From assembly GCA_963754135.1 (NCBI GenBank), contig CAVWEY010000004.1, forward strand, positions 1 through 64,000: 64,000 nucleotides of DNA, given 5' to 3'. Origin of the DNA: JAJFUI01 sp963754135. Lineage in GTDB: Bacteria > Planctomycetota > Planctomycetia > Pirellulales > Thermoguttaceae. Position numbers and translations under genes: made by a program. Below the pieces are notes generated by a model, which was not told the origin of the DNA, searched no databases, and was given only the letters and a program-made list of their open reading frames with translations. This document shows, one piece after another, positions 28,069 through 36,924 of the stretch. The stretch's first letter is position 1. Every line of letters begins with the position of its first letter.

Positions 28069-28980
28069 ATGTCCACCGACTCCCTTCCCCGTCAAACGCT
28101 CACCTTCTTGCAGCGCCGCTTCAAGGAGGCGGGCGTCCGGCCGAAAACCCAGTTCGGCCAGAACTTCCTGATCGACTTGAACCTGCTTGACGTTCTCTTG
28201 GAGGCGGCCGCGGTGACGCCCGACGACGTGGTGCTGGAGGTGGGCACCGGCACCGGTTCGCTCACCGCCCGACTGGCCCAGCAGGCCGCCGCCGTAGTGA
28301 CCGTCGAGGTCGATCCGGCCATGTTCCAGTTGGCCGCCGAGGAGTTGCACCGCTTCGAGAACGTGGTCATGCTCCACGCCGACGTGCTCAAGAACAAGAA
28401 TCGGCTTAATCCCGTGGTGTTGGAGGCGGTGGCCGGCCAGATGGCCGCGGCGCCCGGCCGGCGGTTGAAGCTGGTGGCCAATCTGCCGTTCAACATCGCC
28501 ACGCCGCTGTTGAGCAACCTCCTGGTTGAAGAGACCCCGCCGCGGACGATGACCGCCACCATCCAGAAGGAACTGGCCGAGCGGCTCACCGCCCGGCCGG
28601 GCACCAAGGACTACGGGGCGCTGAGTGTGTGGATTCAGTCGCAGTCCCGGGTGGAAATTCTGCGGACCCTGCCGCCGGAGGCCTTTTGGCCCCGGCCCAA
28701 GGTCTCGTCGGCCTTTATCCAAATCACCCTCGATGAAGCCTTGCGGGGGCGGATTCCCGAGCGGAAGTTCTTTCACGATTTTGTCCGGGCGATGTTCCGC
28801 CACCGCCGCAAGTTCCTCCGCTCGGAGCTGCTCACCGCGGTCAAAGGGCGGCTGGAGAAGCCGGCGGTCGACGCCCTGCTGGCCCGGCTCAGTTTCGACG
28901 GCACGCTGCGGGCCGAACGGCTCGACATGGACGAACTGCTGGCCTTGTGCCAGGCGGTGCGGGCCGCCGCGGGCAGTTGA
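28069..28980 (+). CDS. ksgA: 16S rRNA (adenine1518/1519-N6) dimethyltransferase
   Basis: 303 aa from ATG 28069. Methylates two adenines in 16S rRNA helix 45. Motifs: KTQFGQNFLID, VLEVGTGTGSLTARL, VTVEVDP, NLPFNIATPLLSNLL (motif IV NLPF), and a C-terminal helical domain with DFVRAMFRHRRKFLRSEL. No ribosome site is obvious. The full frame extends upstream, but the ATG after the palindrome fits the family start best. Confidence 0.95.
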   Translation: MSTDSLPRQTLTFLQRRFKEAGVRPKTQFGQNFLIDLNLLDVLLEAAAVTPDDVVLEVGTGTGSLTARLAQQAAAVVTVEVDPAMFQLAAEELHRFENVVMLHADVLKNKNRLNPVVLEAVAGQMAAAPGRRLKLVANLPFNIATPLLSNLLVEETPPRTMTATIQKELAERLTARPGTKDYGALSVWIQSQSRVEILRTLPPEAFWPRPKVSSAFIQITLDEALRGRIPERKFFHDFVRAMFRHRRKFLRSELLTAVKGRLEKPAVDALLARLSFDGTLRAERLDMDELLALCQAVRAAAGS

Positions 28981-29025
28981 CGGATCGCCCCGCCGGCGCT
29001 ATGATTCGGTGCAACGCAAATGTTG

Positions 29026-29100
29026 GGTGGCACGCCCGGAAAGGGCGGGGCGTCAAGGTTGAATCTGGCGATCAACCACGCCCTTTCAGGGCGTGCCACC
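29026..29100. repeat. GGTGGCACG-family palindrome after ksgA
   Basis: GGTGGCACGCCCGGAAAGGGC and its partner GCCCTTTCAGGGCGTGCCACC surround about 30 bp. It belongs to the same family as 18205-18281 and 18657-18734 and lies before the start of the next gene. Confidence 0.8.
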
Positions 29101-29130
29101 CGAATTCGACAGGACCAACGAGGACCGTCC

Positions 29131-29775
29131 ATGCTTCGAATAGCCCCGCTTCTCCTGGCCTCCGTGATGGCCGCAGCATCCGCAAGTTACGCCGCCGCGC
29201 CAATCCGCCTGCCGTTGGAAGACACCGCCCTGGGCCACTTGCCGCCGGGCTGGACCGCCGCCAAGACCGGCGAAGGGCCGGGGAGCGTCTGGAAAGTGGT
29301 CGAGGACGCCACCGCGCCGGGCGGCAAGGCCCTGGCCCAAACCTCCGCCGACGGGCCGAAGCGGCTCTTCAACCTCTGCGTGGCCGGTGCGCCCAAGTTC
29401 CGCGACCTGGACATGAGCGTCGCCTTCAAGGCCACCGCCGGCAAGATCGACCAAGGGGGCGGACTCGTTTGGCGCTACAAGGACGCCAACAACTACTATC
29501 TCGCCCGCATGAATCCCCTGGAAGACAACTTCCGCCTCTACAAGGTCGTCGCCGGCAAGCGGACGCAACTGGCCACCGCCCCGCTGAAGGCCGCCGCCGG
29601 CACGTGGCACGTCTTGCGCGTCGTCCAGCAAGGCAATCACATCCAGTGCTATTTTAGCGGCAGACGGTATCTCGACGCCACGGACGACACGTTCCCGGAG
29701 GCCGGAAAGATCGGCCTCTGGACCAAGGCCGACGCGCAAACCCATTTCGCCGCCCTGCGGGCCGAAGAGAAGTAA
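29131..29775 (+). CDS. Secreted LamG/DUF1080-like protein, hypothetical
   Basis: 214 aa. The signal peptide (MLRIAPLLLASVMAAASASYA, cleaved after AYA or AAA) indicates export. The rest is a jelly-roll type domain with FNLCVAGAPKFRDLDMSVAFK, GGGLVWRYKDANNYYLARMN, HVLRVVQQGNHIQCYFSG and GKIGLWTKADAQTHF, features of DUF1080 or concanavalin-like sugar-binding domains common in planctomycetes. It may bind or process a carbohydrate. No catalytic residue is identified. Confidence 0.75.
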   Translation: MLRIAPLLLASVMAAASASYAAAPIRLPLEDTALGHLPPGWTAAKTGEGPGSVWKVVEDATAPGGKALAQTSADGPKRLFNLCVAGAPKFRDLDMSVAFKATAGKIDQGGGLVWRYKDANNYYLARMNPLEDNFRLYKVVAGKRTQLATAPLKAAAGTWHVLRVVQQGNHIQCYFSGRRYLDATDDTFPEAGKIGLWTKADAQTHFAALRAEEK

Positions 29776-29790
29776 CGGAGGACCTTCGCC

Positions 29791-30024
29791 GTGCATGCGC
29801 AATTCATCGAGATGTCGGGCAAGGCGTTGCGGCGGGTGGTCAGCGACGACGAGCTGCACCCCCATGAGCTTGACGAACTGGGCGTGACCGACGAAAGCGT
29901 CATCCGCGTCAACCGCCAAGGCGACATCGAACTCCGCCGCGCCCAAAGCTGGGACCCCATCGGCGGCCTATTGGGCGAGTTCGAGGAGCGGATCAAACGC
30001 GAAACCGGCCTGGAATGGCTGTAG
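29791..30024 (+). CDS. Conserved small protein, hypothetical
   Basis: 77 aa from a GTG start with GGAGG nine bases upstream. It contains MSGKALRRVVSDDELHPHEL, GVTDESVIRVNRQGDIELRR and WDPIGGLLGEFEERIKRETGL. It follows the secreted protein by 15 bp on the same strand. A short protein of this pattern occurs in other planctomycetes, from memory. Function unknown. Confidence 0.6.
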   Translation: MHAQFIEMSGKALRRVVSDDELHPHELDELGVTDESVIRVNRQGDIELRRAQSWDPIGGLLGEFEERIKRETGLEWL

Positions 30025-30189
30025 TTGCCGATCCGCGTCAAGGCGCAAATCACGAGGCTCCAATAGCCGGCGGCTAACCGCCCTTGTCGTTACCCACGTC
30101 TTGCGACGATGATACCTCGGAGGCGGCGAAGATTTCGACCCGGAGGGTCGTTCGACAATAGCCCAGCGATTCACAGGATTATGCAAGTG
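30025..30189. other. Intergenic before IS1380-type element
   Basis: 165 bp with no gene recognised. It ends at the CTAG that flanks the IS element. Confidence 0.4.
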
Positions 30190-30193
30190 CTAG

Positions 30194-31943
30194 CCCGCAT
30201 TTCTCACCGCCCCTATTGAAAAAGGGCGGCCTTCTGTGGCATAAGTTGTTTTGCTGAAACGAACAACGCCACAAGCAAGGAGGCCGCCCAATGTCTACAG
30301 AGTGTAACGCACGCCCGTTCGATTTCCAAGGGCTCGGCAGCCGGGCCGTCACCGCGCGCTTCGACGGCGGAGCCATCACTTCGGACGCCGGCGGCCTGCT
30401 CCTGCGGGAGGTGGAGGCTAAGACCGGCATTCTGCGGCGATTTGCCGCCTGCTTCACCGACTACCGCGACCCCGACCTGGTGGAACACTCGGTCTACGAG
30501 TTGCTGGCCCAGCGGGTGTACGCCTTGGCCCTGGGTTACGAAGACCTCAACGACCACGACACCTTGCGTTACGATCCGCTCTTGGCGGTGTTGGTGGGCA
30601 AGGCCGATCCGGTCGGGCAGGACCGTCGCCGCGTCAAGGATCGAGGCAAGTCGCTGGCGGGCAAGAGCACGCTCAACCGCCTGGAACTGACCCCCGTGGG
30701 GGCCGACGCCTGGAGCCGCTACAAGAAGATCGTCGCCCGACACGGCGACATCGAACCGTTCTTCGTCGAGACGTTTCTGGCGTTGCATCGTGCGCCGCCG
30801 AAGCAGATCGTGCTCGACCTGGACGCCACGGACGATCCGATTCACGGCCATCAACTGGGCCGGTTCTTTCACGGTTACTACGACAACTACTGCTATTTGC
30901 CGCTGTACATCTTCTGCGGCGAACATTCGCTCTGCGCCAAGCTGCGGCCGTCGGACATTGACGGCGCGGCGGGCTCGGTGAAGCAGTTGGCTCAACTGGT
31001 CGAGCGGATTCGCCGCCGCTGGCCCGAGGTGCGGATCGTCGTTCGCGGCGACAGCGGTTTCTGCCGCGAGAACTTGATGCGATGGTGCGAGGAGAACCGC
31101 GTGGATTACGTTCCTTGGTTTGGCGAAAAACGCCCGTTTATCACGGATTCTGGGCAAGGAATTGCACGAGGCGAAGGTGCAATTTGAGGCCACGGGCCAG
31201 GCGGCGCGGGTCTTCAAGGAGTTCACCTACCAGACGCGGAAAAGTTGGAGCCGCCCGCGGCGCGTGGTGGGCAAGGCCGAGCACCTAGCCAAGGGGAGCA
31301 ACCCGCGGTTCGTGGTGACCTCGCTTCCGGCGGAGGAATTCGATGCCCGCGGGTTGTACGAGGACCTGTACTGTGCCCGCGGCGAAATGGAGAACCGGAT
31401 CAAGGAGCAGCAAATGTGTTTGTTCGCCGACCGCACGAGTTGTGCCACGATGCGCGCGAACCAGTTGCGATTGTGGCTCTCCAGCGTGGCCTACACGCTG
31501 CTTGTGGCCTTGCGGCAGTTCGGACTGCAAGGGACGGAGATGGCGGAGGCGCGTTGCGATACGATCCGGTTGAAGCTGCTCAAACTCGGGGCGTTGGTGC
31601 GGACGACGGTTCGTCGGGTGTGGATTTCGTTGTCGCAGAGTTGGCCCTATCAGCGCGTCTTTGTCCAGGTTTACGAGAACTTGCAACGGTGGTCGTTGCC
31701 GTTGCCGGCCTCGGGATAACGGTGATCGGCCCTCGAATTGCGATGCGTTCCGGCGGCCGAGGCGCTGAAGGTTTGCGCGGCCGCCGCTCCCGCCGCTGCC
31801 AAACGGCCTGCCGTCCCTTGCCAACGGCTATCGCAGGTGACCGTCGGGCGCTGATCCGCCTACTCTCGGCCCTCACCCCCCTGTCCGCCCACCCGCCGCC
31901 CTGTCGGCAGCAGCGAAGCCGCGGTGTGGTGAGAAATGCGGGC
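30194..31943 (+). mobile_element. IS1380-type insertion sequence with CTAG flanks
   Basis: 1750 bp. CCCGCATTTCTCACC at 30194 is the inverted complement of GGTGAGAAATGCGGG ending at 31943. CTAG lies at 30190-30193 and again at 31944-31947, the 4-bp length expected for target duplication in the IS1380 family. Because CTAG is itself a palindrome, it cannot be told apart from an extension of the repeats. Inside is one transposase gene. Confidence 0.85.
30291..31719 (+). pseudogene. IS1380-family transposase, one frameshift
   Basis: About 475 aa in total, DDE type. First frame: SRAVTARFDGGAITSDAGG, LDLDATDDPIHGHQ (first Asp) and VVRGDSGFCRENLM (second Asp). Near 31110 the frame changes to FGLAKNARLSRILG and goes on with RFVVTSLPAEEFDA, ENRIKEQQMCLFADR (Glu) and a C-terminal tail ending at 31719. 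It differs strongly in sequence from the 1592-3042 transposase, so the two elements are different members of the family. Transposition may be lost unless the break is a sequence error. Confidence 0.9.
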
Positions 31944-32035
31944 TAGAATGAAAGTAGCTGAATCAGCTACGAGGACGGGCTGATACACCGACCGAGGTCA
32001 GTGCATGCCTCTCCCAGTGGCAAACCTGGTTTGGG

Positions 32036-32071
32036 AAGCCCGCATCTTCTATGCGGGCTTCTTCGTTTTCT
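32036..32071 (+). terminator. Rho-independent-type terminator
   Basis: AAGCCCGCAT at 32036-32045 pairs perfectly with ATGCGGGCTT at 32051-32060 around CTTCT, followed by CTTCGTTTTCTT. Upstream (31948-32035) lies no coding gene, but it holds another small hairpin GTAGCTGAATCAGCTAC, so this could end a short RNA. Confidence 0.65.
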
Positions 32072-32121
32072 TGGGGGGCAATACGCCAAGGCACTGTCGG
32101 AGTTCTTCGGAAAGTTGCCGG

Positions 32122-32481
32122 CTAAGATGCCCCCATCAGCACTGCCCCCGGTTCCAGGCCCATGACGGCGACGACGACCGCTTCACCTTCGTCGTCCAGG
32201 AAGTCGATGATCGGGAGACAGGGCGAGTGGCACGGTTCTGGATTCACCTGCCATTCTCTTGGACGGCAGTTCCCCAACAAGCCCTCTTGCCAACGCCAGT
32301 ATTCTGGAGAAAGAAAAGGATAGGGATTATTTCGGGTCGTTAAGCCACGACAAGATGCAGCCTCCCCTTCCTTGTATTCACTGCTATTGGCGAGAAGCAT
32401 CGAAGATCGGCATTCTTCTGTGACCAGCCGGACGGTGCTCTTGCCTTCGTCAACCTTGTCGAGAATCTGTGAGACTCTCAT
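32122..32481 (-). CDS. Small hypothetical protein, doubtful
   Basis: 119 aa on the minus strand, starting MRVSQILDKVDEGKSTVRLV, then LSPEYWRWQEGLLGNCRPREW and a C-terminal IIDFLDDEGEAVVVAVMGLE. The acidic C-terminus looks protein-like and the length is fair, but I recognise no family and see no strong ribosome site. It may be a real accessory gene. Confidence 0.35.
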   Translation of the reverse strand: MRVSQILDKVDEGKSTVRLVTEECRSSMLLANSSEYKEGEAASCRGLTTRNNPYPFLSPEYWRWQEGLLGNCRPREWQVNPEPCHSPCLPIIDFLDDEGEAVVVAVMGLEPGAVLMGAS

Positions 32482-32804
32482 CGTGCTAATCCCACTGTCT
32501 TCCTCTGCCCCGATGAACTGATTTCGACCTCGCCCTCCAATCGGCCAACAGGCACTTGTCGGCGACGATCAATTGCTCAATCCGTGGCGTGGCCCGGTCC
32601 TCACCCACTAGGCCGCCAACCTCGATTTTACGCCCGCCAGGTAGTGCCCGCAACCATTTTGCATCTACAAGTCATTCCTTCCCAGAAAATCAGTTCCGGT
32701 CAGGCAACCCTGGCAAACCGTAGCGGCACCGGGCGTGCCGAACTGGCCAGGTGGCCGAGCAAGAGCATCAGGATGTATCCGAGCGGCGACCGGCAATGGG
32801 CCGT
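32482..32804. other. Intergenic stretch, no gene recognised
   Basis: About 320 bp between the doubtful small gene and the chromate transporter stop. No convincing frame or RNA is visible. Confidence 0.4.
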
Positions 32805-34024
32805 CTATCCACCGACGTGGGCCACCTGCGTCATGAAGCCAATCGCTGCCCCACCAAGCACCAACCATGCCGAGTTGACACGGAAACGAACGAGAAGGAT
32901 CGCACCGACGAGCGCCAGCAGTGCGGTCGTGACATCGAAGATTGCCGCACGCCCCAGTTGCCAGGTTACCACAGCCATCAGGGCCAACGATGCTACGGTG
33001 ACGCCGTCCAAAAAGGCCCCGGCAATAGGCGCCTTCCGTAGGCGGGAAATGAGGGGACCGCTGAGGGCAATAAAGACGAATGAAGGCAGGAAGATTCCCA
33101 CCGTCGCCACAATTGCTCCAGGCACGCCGCCAAGCACGTAGCCGATGAACGTGGCCGTGGTGAACACCGGGCCGGGAGTCACCTGTCCCACAGCCGTCGC
33201 ATCCAGAAGCTGTGCCGATGTCAGCCAGTGCCAGCGGCCGACGAGATCGCTTTGGAGGAAGGCCAGCAGGACATACCCGCTTCCGTACAGCACCGAACCG
33301 ATCTTGAGGAAATAGAGAAAGAGCGGCTGGAGGCCAACCTGAACTTCGGTGGTGTTCCCGAGCCGAGCGGCGAAGTAGCTGAAGGAAAGGATGCCACCGA
33401 CGATGATGAGCATGACCAGGATCGGCTTCATCCGCCTCCTTTGCTCCTGGGTCCGTCCTCCCACCAAGCCAGCCACCACCCCGCCGACAAGGATCACGGC
33501 GAGAGCATCGACGGCGAAGTGACCTGCCGCCGCCACAGCCAGCAGTCCTATCCCGGCCAAGACCTTCGTCTTGACCGCCTTGCGGCCCAGTCCCCACAGT
33601 GCTTGCAGGATGACGGCAATCACCACGGGCTTCACCCCGTACAGCAAAGCCTCGAACTGAGGCAGGCTACCGTACCGGACGTATACCCAGGCCAGAGTAG
33701 TGACCATCAGCATCGCCGGGAGGATGAAGCACACACCGGCAATCACGAGTCCCGCCCAGCCCGCACGCAGATAGCCGATGTAGATTGCCATCTCCGTGGA
33801 GTTCGGCCCAGGGACCAAGTTCACGGCACCGAGCAGATCGAGGAACTTCTCCTGGGTGATCCAACGGCGGCGGCGGACGAACTCGTCCTCCATGATGGCA
33901 ATATGGGCGGCAGGGCCACCGAACGCCGTCGTCCCCAACCGCAAAAGAGGACCGCCACCTCACGCAGGCTCACCCGCTGAGTGGCTTGTGGCTTCTCGGT
34001 CTCGATTTCGTGCGCTTCACCCAT
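32805..34024 (-). pseudogene. chrA: Chromate transporter ChrA, one frameshift
   Basis: About 406 aa. Chromate/sulfate-type exporter with two homologous halves of about six helices. N-terminal marks in one frame: MGEAHEIETEKPQATQRVSLREVAVLF; after a missing T in CTCTTTT near 33943: LRLGTTAFGGPAAHIAIM, DLLGAVNLVPGPNSTEMA, and in the second half FLQSDLVGRWHWLT and AVGQVTPGPVFTTATFIG. The PGP motif in both halves is diagnostic. It heads a minus-strand group with DoxX upstream. Confidence 0.88.
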
Positions 34025-34094
34025 CTACTCGGAACTCGGCGGCAGCGAGGAGGGGGCGTTCTTCCGAATGGCCATGGGTTCCAGAGGTCTTGCC

Positions 34095-34544
34095 TCATTC
34101 ACCAACGGGCTTTGTTTCGACGGGTTTCCTGAACAACAGGGCATCGAGCGAGAATCGTCCTGGTCCTAAGAGAAGGAACAGAACGGCACAGGCAAGGTAG
34201 ACGGCGGCCAGTTCAAAGGATCGGCCTCCCGGCTTGCCCACAAAGGGGTCTCCGTGCGGCAAGTGAACCATGCCAAGGGCCACGATCATGTTCGTCATAA
34301 TCCCCAGTGAGGCAAGCCGGGTTAGCAGCCCGACGATCAAAGCCATGCCCCCACCGAACTCGGCCAGTGCCGCCAACGACTGGAAGATCGCAGGCACGGG
34401 TGCTTCCGGTCCCATCCAGCCCATCGGGTCCCCGATCTTCGGCCAGCCGTGAAACATGAATGCCAGGCCCATCACCAGGCGAAGCAACAGCAGGCCCACA
34501 GAACCTATGTGGCCCACCGTGTCGCAGTAGAACAAGTGACGCAT
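34095..34544 (-). CDS. DoxX-family membrane protein
   Basis: 149 aa, four hydrophobic helices. Family marks: LLLLRLVMGLAFMFHGWPKI, LAALAEFGGGMALIVGLLTRL and VYLACAVLFLLLGPGRFSLD. DoxX-like proteins are membrane partners in thiol and redox stress pathways. It sits on the same strand between the ChrA gene and a small conserved gene. Confidence 0.87.
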   Translation of the reverse strand: MRHLFYCDTVGHIGSVGLLLLRLVMGLAFMFHGWPKIGDPMGWMGPEAPVPAIFQSLAALAEFGGGMALIVGLLTRLASLGIMTNMIVALGMVHLPHGDPFVGKPGGRSFELAAVYLACAVLFLLLGPGRFSLDALLFRKPVETKPVGE

Positions 34545-34573
34545 GAAGGGCTCCTCTATAACCTCTCCCCGCC

Positions 34574-34888
34574 TTACCCGCCGTATTTCTTCACGGCCTG
34601 CTCGATGGCCGCCTCGCCCCTCTTGAGATCGTCGGCGGTCATCACGGGAATGATCTCAACACTTGCATGGAGAGCGAGAAAGCACGGTTCGGCCAGGGCG
34701 GGAATCTGTGACGTGTCCTTCAGGTCGAGGAACAGGTATGCCGTGCGCTTCCCGTTGGACGCTAGGAAGTACGCCGCCTCGGGCTTCAGATCATCCAGGA
34801 TCGAACGGATGGTCTTTCCCAGATTGCCCTCTCGGGCCACTGCATTGGCAGTGTCGGTGCAGAACTCCGCCTGCAACAAGCATCGCAT
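34574..34888 (-). CDS. Conserved small protein, DUF3303-like
   Basis: 104 aa. It reads MRCLLQAEFCTDTANAVARE, TIRSILDDLKPEAAYFLAS, AYLFLDLKDTSQIPALAEP and MTADDLKRGEAAIEQAVKKY. The pattern matches a widely found short ferredoxin-like-fold family of unknown role. It is the first gene of a likely minus-strand group with DoxX and ChrA. Confidence 0.72.
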   Translation of the reverse strand: MRCLLQAEFCTDTANAVAREGNLGKTIRSILDDLKPEAAYFLASNGKRTAYLFLDLKDTSQIPALAEPCFLALHASVEIIPVMTADDLKRGEAAIEQAVKKYGG

Positions 34889-35025
34889 GGGTCACCTCCG
34901 TATGGGTTCCAGTGTACGGGGAATTATTGCAGCGAGAGGGAAACAGGCAATCCCCCAGCCCGCTTCCCTTTCCACCACCGAGCAGTACAATGCCCCTACG
35001 AGCAGAAATCACAGGAGATGGACCC

Positions 35026-35790
35026 ATGAGCCTGCAAGGAAAGATCGCCGTCGTCACCGGGGCCAGCCGAGGGATTGGTCGGACCATCGCCATTCGCCTG
35101 GCGGCGGATGGGGCCTTGGTGGCGGTAAATTTCCAGAAGAACGCTGAAGCGGCTGCCGCCGTTGTCCAAGAGATCGAAGCGGCAGGCGGGGAAGCCTTTG
35201 CTCTCCAGGGCGATGTTGGCTCCGTGCAGGGGATTTCGCATTTCTTCCAGGCCCTCGACGCCGAACTGACCAAGCGGCGGGGGAACAACCAGTTCGACAT
35301 CCTGGTCAACAGCGCCGGGATCGGCACGCAGGGCACGGTCGAAACCACCTCCGAGGGGGTTTTCGACGAACTCATGGCCGTGAACGTCAAGGGTTCGTTC
35401 TTCGTCACCCAAGCGGCGATCTCCCGCCTGCGCAGCGGTGGGCGAATCATCAACCTGTCGTCGGCACTCTCCCGGCACCCTTACCCACGAATGGCCGCCT
35501 ACTCGATAGGCAAGGCCGCCATCAACCACTTCACCTTGATCCTCGCCGCCGAGTTGGGAAAACGTGGCATCACGGTCAACGCCATCGGGCCAGGTATGAC
35601 CGCCACGGACTTCACCGCCCACGCACGACAAGACCCAAAGGTTGTCCAGATGGTCTCAGCCCACACGGCTCTGGGGCGGCTTGGTGAAGCGGAGGACATT
35701 GCCAGGGTGGCGGCATGGCTGGCCTCGGACGACGCCCGATGGGTGACTGGCCAGTACATCGAAGCCAGCGGCGGAACGGGATTGGTATGA
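35026..35790 (+). CDS. Short-chain dehydrogenase/reductase (FabG-like)
   Basis: 254 aa from ATG 35026 with GGAG eight bases upstream. NAD(P)-dependent oxidoreductase: VVTGASRGIGRTIAIRLA (cofactor loop), DILVNSAGIG (NAG-type motif), active site SSALSRHPYPRMAAYSIGKAA (Ser, YxxxK) and an IGPGMTATDF loop. Ends ATGA overlapping the next gene. The substrate is unknown. Confidence 0.92.
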   Translation: MSLQGKIAVVTGASRGIGRTIAIRLAADGALVAVNFQKNAEAAAAVVQEIEAAGGEAFALQGDVGSVQGISHFFQALDAELTKRRGNNQFDILVNSAGIGTQGTVETTSEGVFDELMAVNVKGSFFVTQAAISRLRSGGRIINLSSALSRHPYPRMAAYSIGKAAINHFTLILAAELGKRGITVNAIGPGMTATDFTAHARQDPKVVQMVSAHTALGRLGEAEDIARVAAWLASDDARWVTGQYIEASGGTGLV

Positions 35791-36009
35791 TCGGCAAGTG
35801 GATTCTGCTTTTCGGCGTCCTGCTCGTCCTGGTGGGAGCCGTGGTCTGGCTGGTGGAGAGCCTCGGCTTGCCGCTGGGTCGCTTGCCAGGCGATATTCGT
35901 ATGGCGGGGTGCGGGCTGGTCGTTCTCCTTCCCCGTCGTGACCTGCATCGTCATCAGCATCGTCCTGACCGTGCTGCTGAACCTGTTCCTCTGGTTCTTC
36001 CGGCGGTAG
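35787..36009 (+). pseudogene. DUF2905 membrane protein, one frameshift
   Basis: About 73 aa, overlapping the SDR gene by 4 bp. N-terminal MIGKWILLFGVLLVLVGAVVWL, then LGLPLGRLPGDIRMAG, the DUF2905 signature. In GGGGTGCGGGC near 35905 the frame is shifted, and the correct frame continues WSFSFPVVTCIVISIV and LNLFLWFFRR to the stop at 36009. Two membrane helices. Function unknown. Confidence 0.78.
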
Positions 36010-36065
36010 GGGAGTCGTGGAAGGCTTGCCCAGGGACCGACAATTGAAAAGGGAAGGAGATCGCT

Positions 36066-36347
36066 ATGAATGACACATTCGAGAAGAAAGTTCGTGCCGC
36101 AGCCGTCGCCCTTTGGTGGGTGGTGCTGATCACCGTGGGATTCATCGTTCTGCAATGGCTCATCTACCTGGCCGTCATGCACGCTCGGCCAGCGTGGCTC
36201 TTGTCGATGTGGGGGCCAAACTTCGATTGGGCTTTCCTTCAGACGGTTTGGTTCTGGGCCATAGCGGTCCTGAAGTTCATCGTGTGGCTGATGGTGCTGA
36301 TCGCCCTGTGGCTCACCCTGTGGGCGAGGCAGTTGCGGAAGGGGTGA
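36066..36347 (+). CDS. Small multi-TM membrane protein, hypothetical
   Basis: 93 aa with three hydrophobic stretches (WWVVLITVGFIVLQWLIYLA, WAFLQTVWFWAIAVL and IVWLMVLIALWLTLW) and a basic end RQLRKG. It follows the DUF2905 gene on the same strand after 56 bp. The start is supported by GGGAAGGAGATCGCT just before ATG. Function unknown. Confidence 0.65.
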   Translation: MNDTFEKKVRAAAVALWWVVLITVGFIVLQWLIYLAVMHARPAWLLSMWGPNFDWAFLQTVWFWAIAVLKFIVWLMVLIALWLTLWARQLRKG

Positions 36348-36355
36348 GGTGCCTC

Positions 36356-36580
36356 CTACGCTGGCTCGCCCCTGAATTGATCCCAGAGTCGCTGGAAGCG
36401 GCTTTCGTACACCATCTCGTAAAGCTGCTCCCGGTCGGGATACAGTTCGAGACACCGCTCACGGACCTTGCCCTTTTCGATCTCGATGTCGATTGCGGGC
36501 AGATCGCTGCTGAGAATCAGCACACAGACCCGATCTACCATCCGCTGAATGTCACGCATTCTCTCTCTGGGATCGGCCAT
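36356..36580 (-). CDS. Conserved small protein (MADPRxRMRD type), hypothetical
   Basis: 74 aa from ATG 36580. Starts MADPRERMRDIQRMVDRVCV and continues to KVRERCLELYPDREQLYE and FQRLWDQFRG. A fragment of a relative with MADPRGRMRDLQRMADR lies at 37950-38042. Function unknown, probably soluble and helical. Confidence 0.6.
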   Translation of the reverse strand: MADPRERMRDIQRMVDRVCVLILSSDLPAIDIEIEKGKVRERCLELYPDREQLYEMVYESRFQRLWDQFRGEPA

Positions 36581-36924
36581 CGGCACCCTCCAGGAGAATT
36601 GTCTCACTGAATGGCCGAAAGACAAGGCGATTAGCATTGTCGAGCCAGGCACTCGCTTCGACCAGCGCCGCTGAGATGCGGCGGCAGGGGCGAGTTCCGT
36701 TGAGAATTGAGAGTGGCCGTCCCACGGCTGCCGCAACTCCTTCTTGGCAAGCAGCTTAGGCAAACGCCTCGTCGTCGCATTTTGTCTGTGTGCGACCACC
36801 CAAGTGAGAACTCATGGACTGTTCCCTGACACCGACTACAGGCCGCATGGGCATCTGCCGAGCGCCCGTTGCGGTGGTGGCAGGACCGGTATAGGATAAT
36901 TGCGGCCACGCAGGAGACTCGAAC
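36581..36924. other. Intergenic stretch, no gene recognised
   Basis: About 340 bp without a credible gene. A ribosome site CAGGAG lies at its end, before the GTG at 36925. Confidence 0.45.

Noticed and set aside
31948..32035. Possible tRNA or riboswitch upstream of the terminator at 32036
   Set aside because: No cloverleaf, CCA-proximal stem or known riboswitch core could be built; only a small hairpin is present.
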